Source: Streptomyces sp. NBRC 110611
GTDB taxonomy: Bacteria > Actinomycetota > Actinomycetes > Streptomycetales > Streptomycetaceae
Reading direction: 5' to 3'
DNA: 64,000 bases
Assembly (NCBI RefSeq): GCF_001590865.1
Contig: NZ_BBUY01000003.1
Span: forward strand, 482,743 to 546,742
Shown here: in pieces, positions 63,693 through 64,000 of the stretch
Numbering within the stretch: the stretch's first letter is position 1
How the letters are laid out: the number at the start of each line of letters is the position of its first letter
The notes under the pieces: generated by a model
What the model was told of the DNA's origin: nothing
Database searches by the model: none
The model's input: the letters and a program-made list of their open reading frames with translations, nothing else
Translations under genes and position numbers: made by a program

Positions 63693-64000
63693 GTGAGCAC
63701 CGAGAACGAGGGAGCCGCCGTCCCGTCGGAGGCCAAGCCGCCGACCGGGCCGCAGCCGGACAGCGTCCCCGCGTCCGCCCCTGCGCCGGCGCCCGCCTCC
63801 ACCTCCGGCGCCCAGTCCTCCGAGGCCCAGCCTCCCGGCGCGCAGCCGCCCGCCTCCCAGCCGCCCGCCTCCCAGCCACCCGCCTCCCAGCCACCCGCCG
63901 CCCAGACTTCCGACGCCCGGACTTCCGACGCCCGGACTTCCGACGCCCGGACTTCCGACGCCCGGACTTCCGACGCCCGGACTTCTGACGCGCGGACTCC
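63693..64000 (+). CDS. N-terminus of a repeat-rich protein (possible serine protease)
   Basis: The GTG at 63693 has GAGGAGAG just upstream. The first 100 residues are disordered: QPPASQPPASQPPA repeats followed by six TSDAR repeats coded by a 15-base unit. The gene is cut by the window edge. Neighbouring order suggests a trypsin/HtrA-like protease with a low-complexity N-terminus, but that is from memory of related genomes and is not visible here. Confidence 0.6.
   Translation, partial: MSTENEGAAVPSEAKPPTGPQPDSVPASAPAPAPASTSGAQSSEAQPPGAQPPASQPPASQPPASQPPAAQTSDARTSDARTSDARTSDARTSDARTSDART

Overview
The window is high-GC actinobacterial DNA and almost certainly a Streptomyces chromosome. The signs are frequent GTG and TTG starts, four-base ATGA/GTGA overlaps inside operons, XRE plus DUF397 pairs, SpoIIE-type phosphatases, serine-kinase-type ATPases, and a DtpA/CopCD/PCuAC/Sco copper operon. 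From memory only, the two ends (about 1-20,800 and 52,800-64,000) follow the conserved core order around serS and pheA seen in other streptomycetes. The middle (about 20,800-52,800) looks like accessory DNA with a metal-uptake operon, a small radical-SAM operon and many regulators.

Left core. An alpha/beta-hydrolase/short-chain-dehydrogenase fusion (cut by the left edge) is coupled to an M24 peptidase. A four-gene ABC transporter operon (2714-6401) and a small MltG-like transglycosylase follow. Next is a 381-bp imperfect palindrome (7241-7621) into which a decarboxylase gene runs and stops. That gene has also lost its PLP lysine, so it is probably a pseudogene. Then come an SseB-like gene, a HAD phosphatase, serS, a DnaA-box-rich intergenic region and pheA. 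The copper operon fills 13358-20075.

Middle. From 20345 there are an anti-sigma-type ATPase, a DUF3291 protein, a secreted tripeptidyl-aminopeptidase-like hydrolase, and a NarL-type two-component system whose kinase carries a Gly-His repeat and an extra C-terminal membrane domain. After these come a Ser/Thr kinase, a Bcr/CflA exporter with an AraC regulator, and an EstB-like serine hydrolase. A three-gene operon (small Cys protein, radical SAM, PCMT-type methyltransferase) at 32718-34986 could be a peptide-modification system. XRE/DUF397, a flavodoxin-fold reductase, a MerR-peroxiredoxin fusion behind a typical MerR dyad, and a DinB-like protein follow.

The main candidate for an undescribed system is the ten-gene minus-strand operon 38540-50072. 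In order of transcription it encodes ATP-grasp ligase, DUF364, a cysteine-synthase-like enzyme, a dipeptide epimerase-like enolase, an MFS exporter, a methyltransferase, and a complete nickel/peptide-type ABC importer. Nine of the ten genes overlap or nearly touch, and a Fur/Zur-like box (16 of 19 bases matching the classical consensus) lies in the divergent promoter region. I infer a metal-regulated pathway that makes, exports and re-imports a small peptide-like metallophore without NRPS or an opine dehydrogenase.

Right core. A TetR regulator with a perfect palindromic operator, a Xaa-Pro aminopeptidase, a GAF/SpoIIE phosphatase, a prim-pol-like protein, a secreted protein, a candidate small RNA/terminator, a SEC-C protein, a second ATPase with a large low-complexity insertion, a glycerophosphodiester phosphodiesterase, and the start of a repeat-rich protein cut by the right edge. 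Short tandem repeats are unusually common here, both between genes and in frame within genes.
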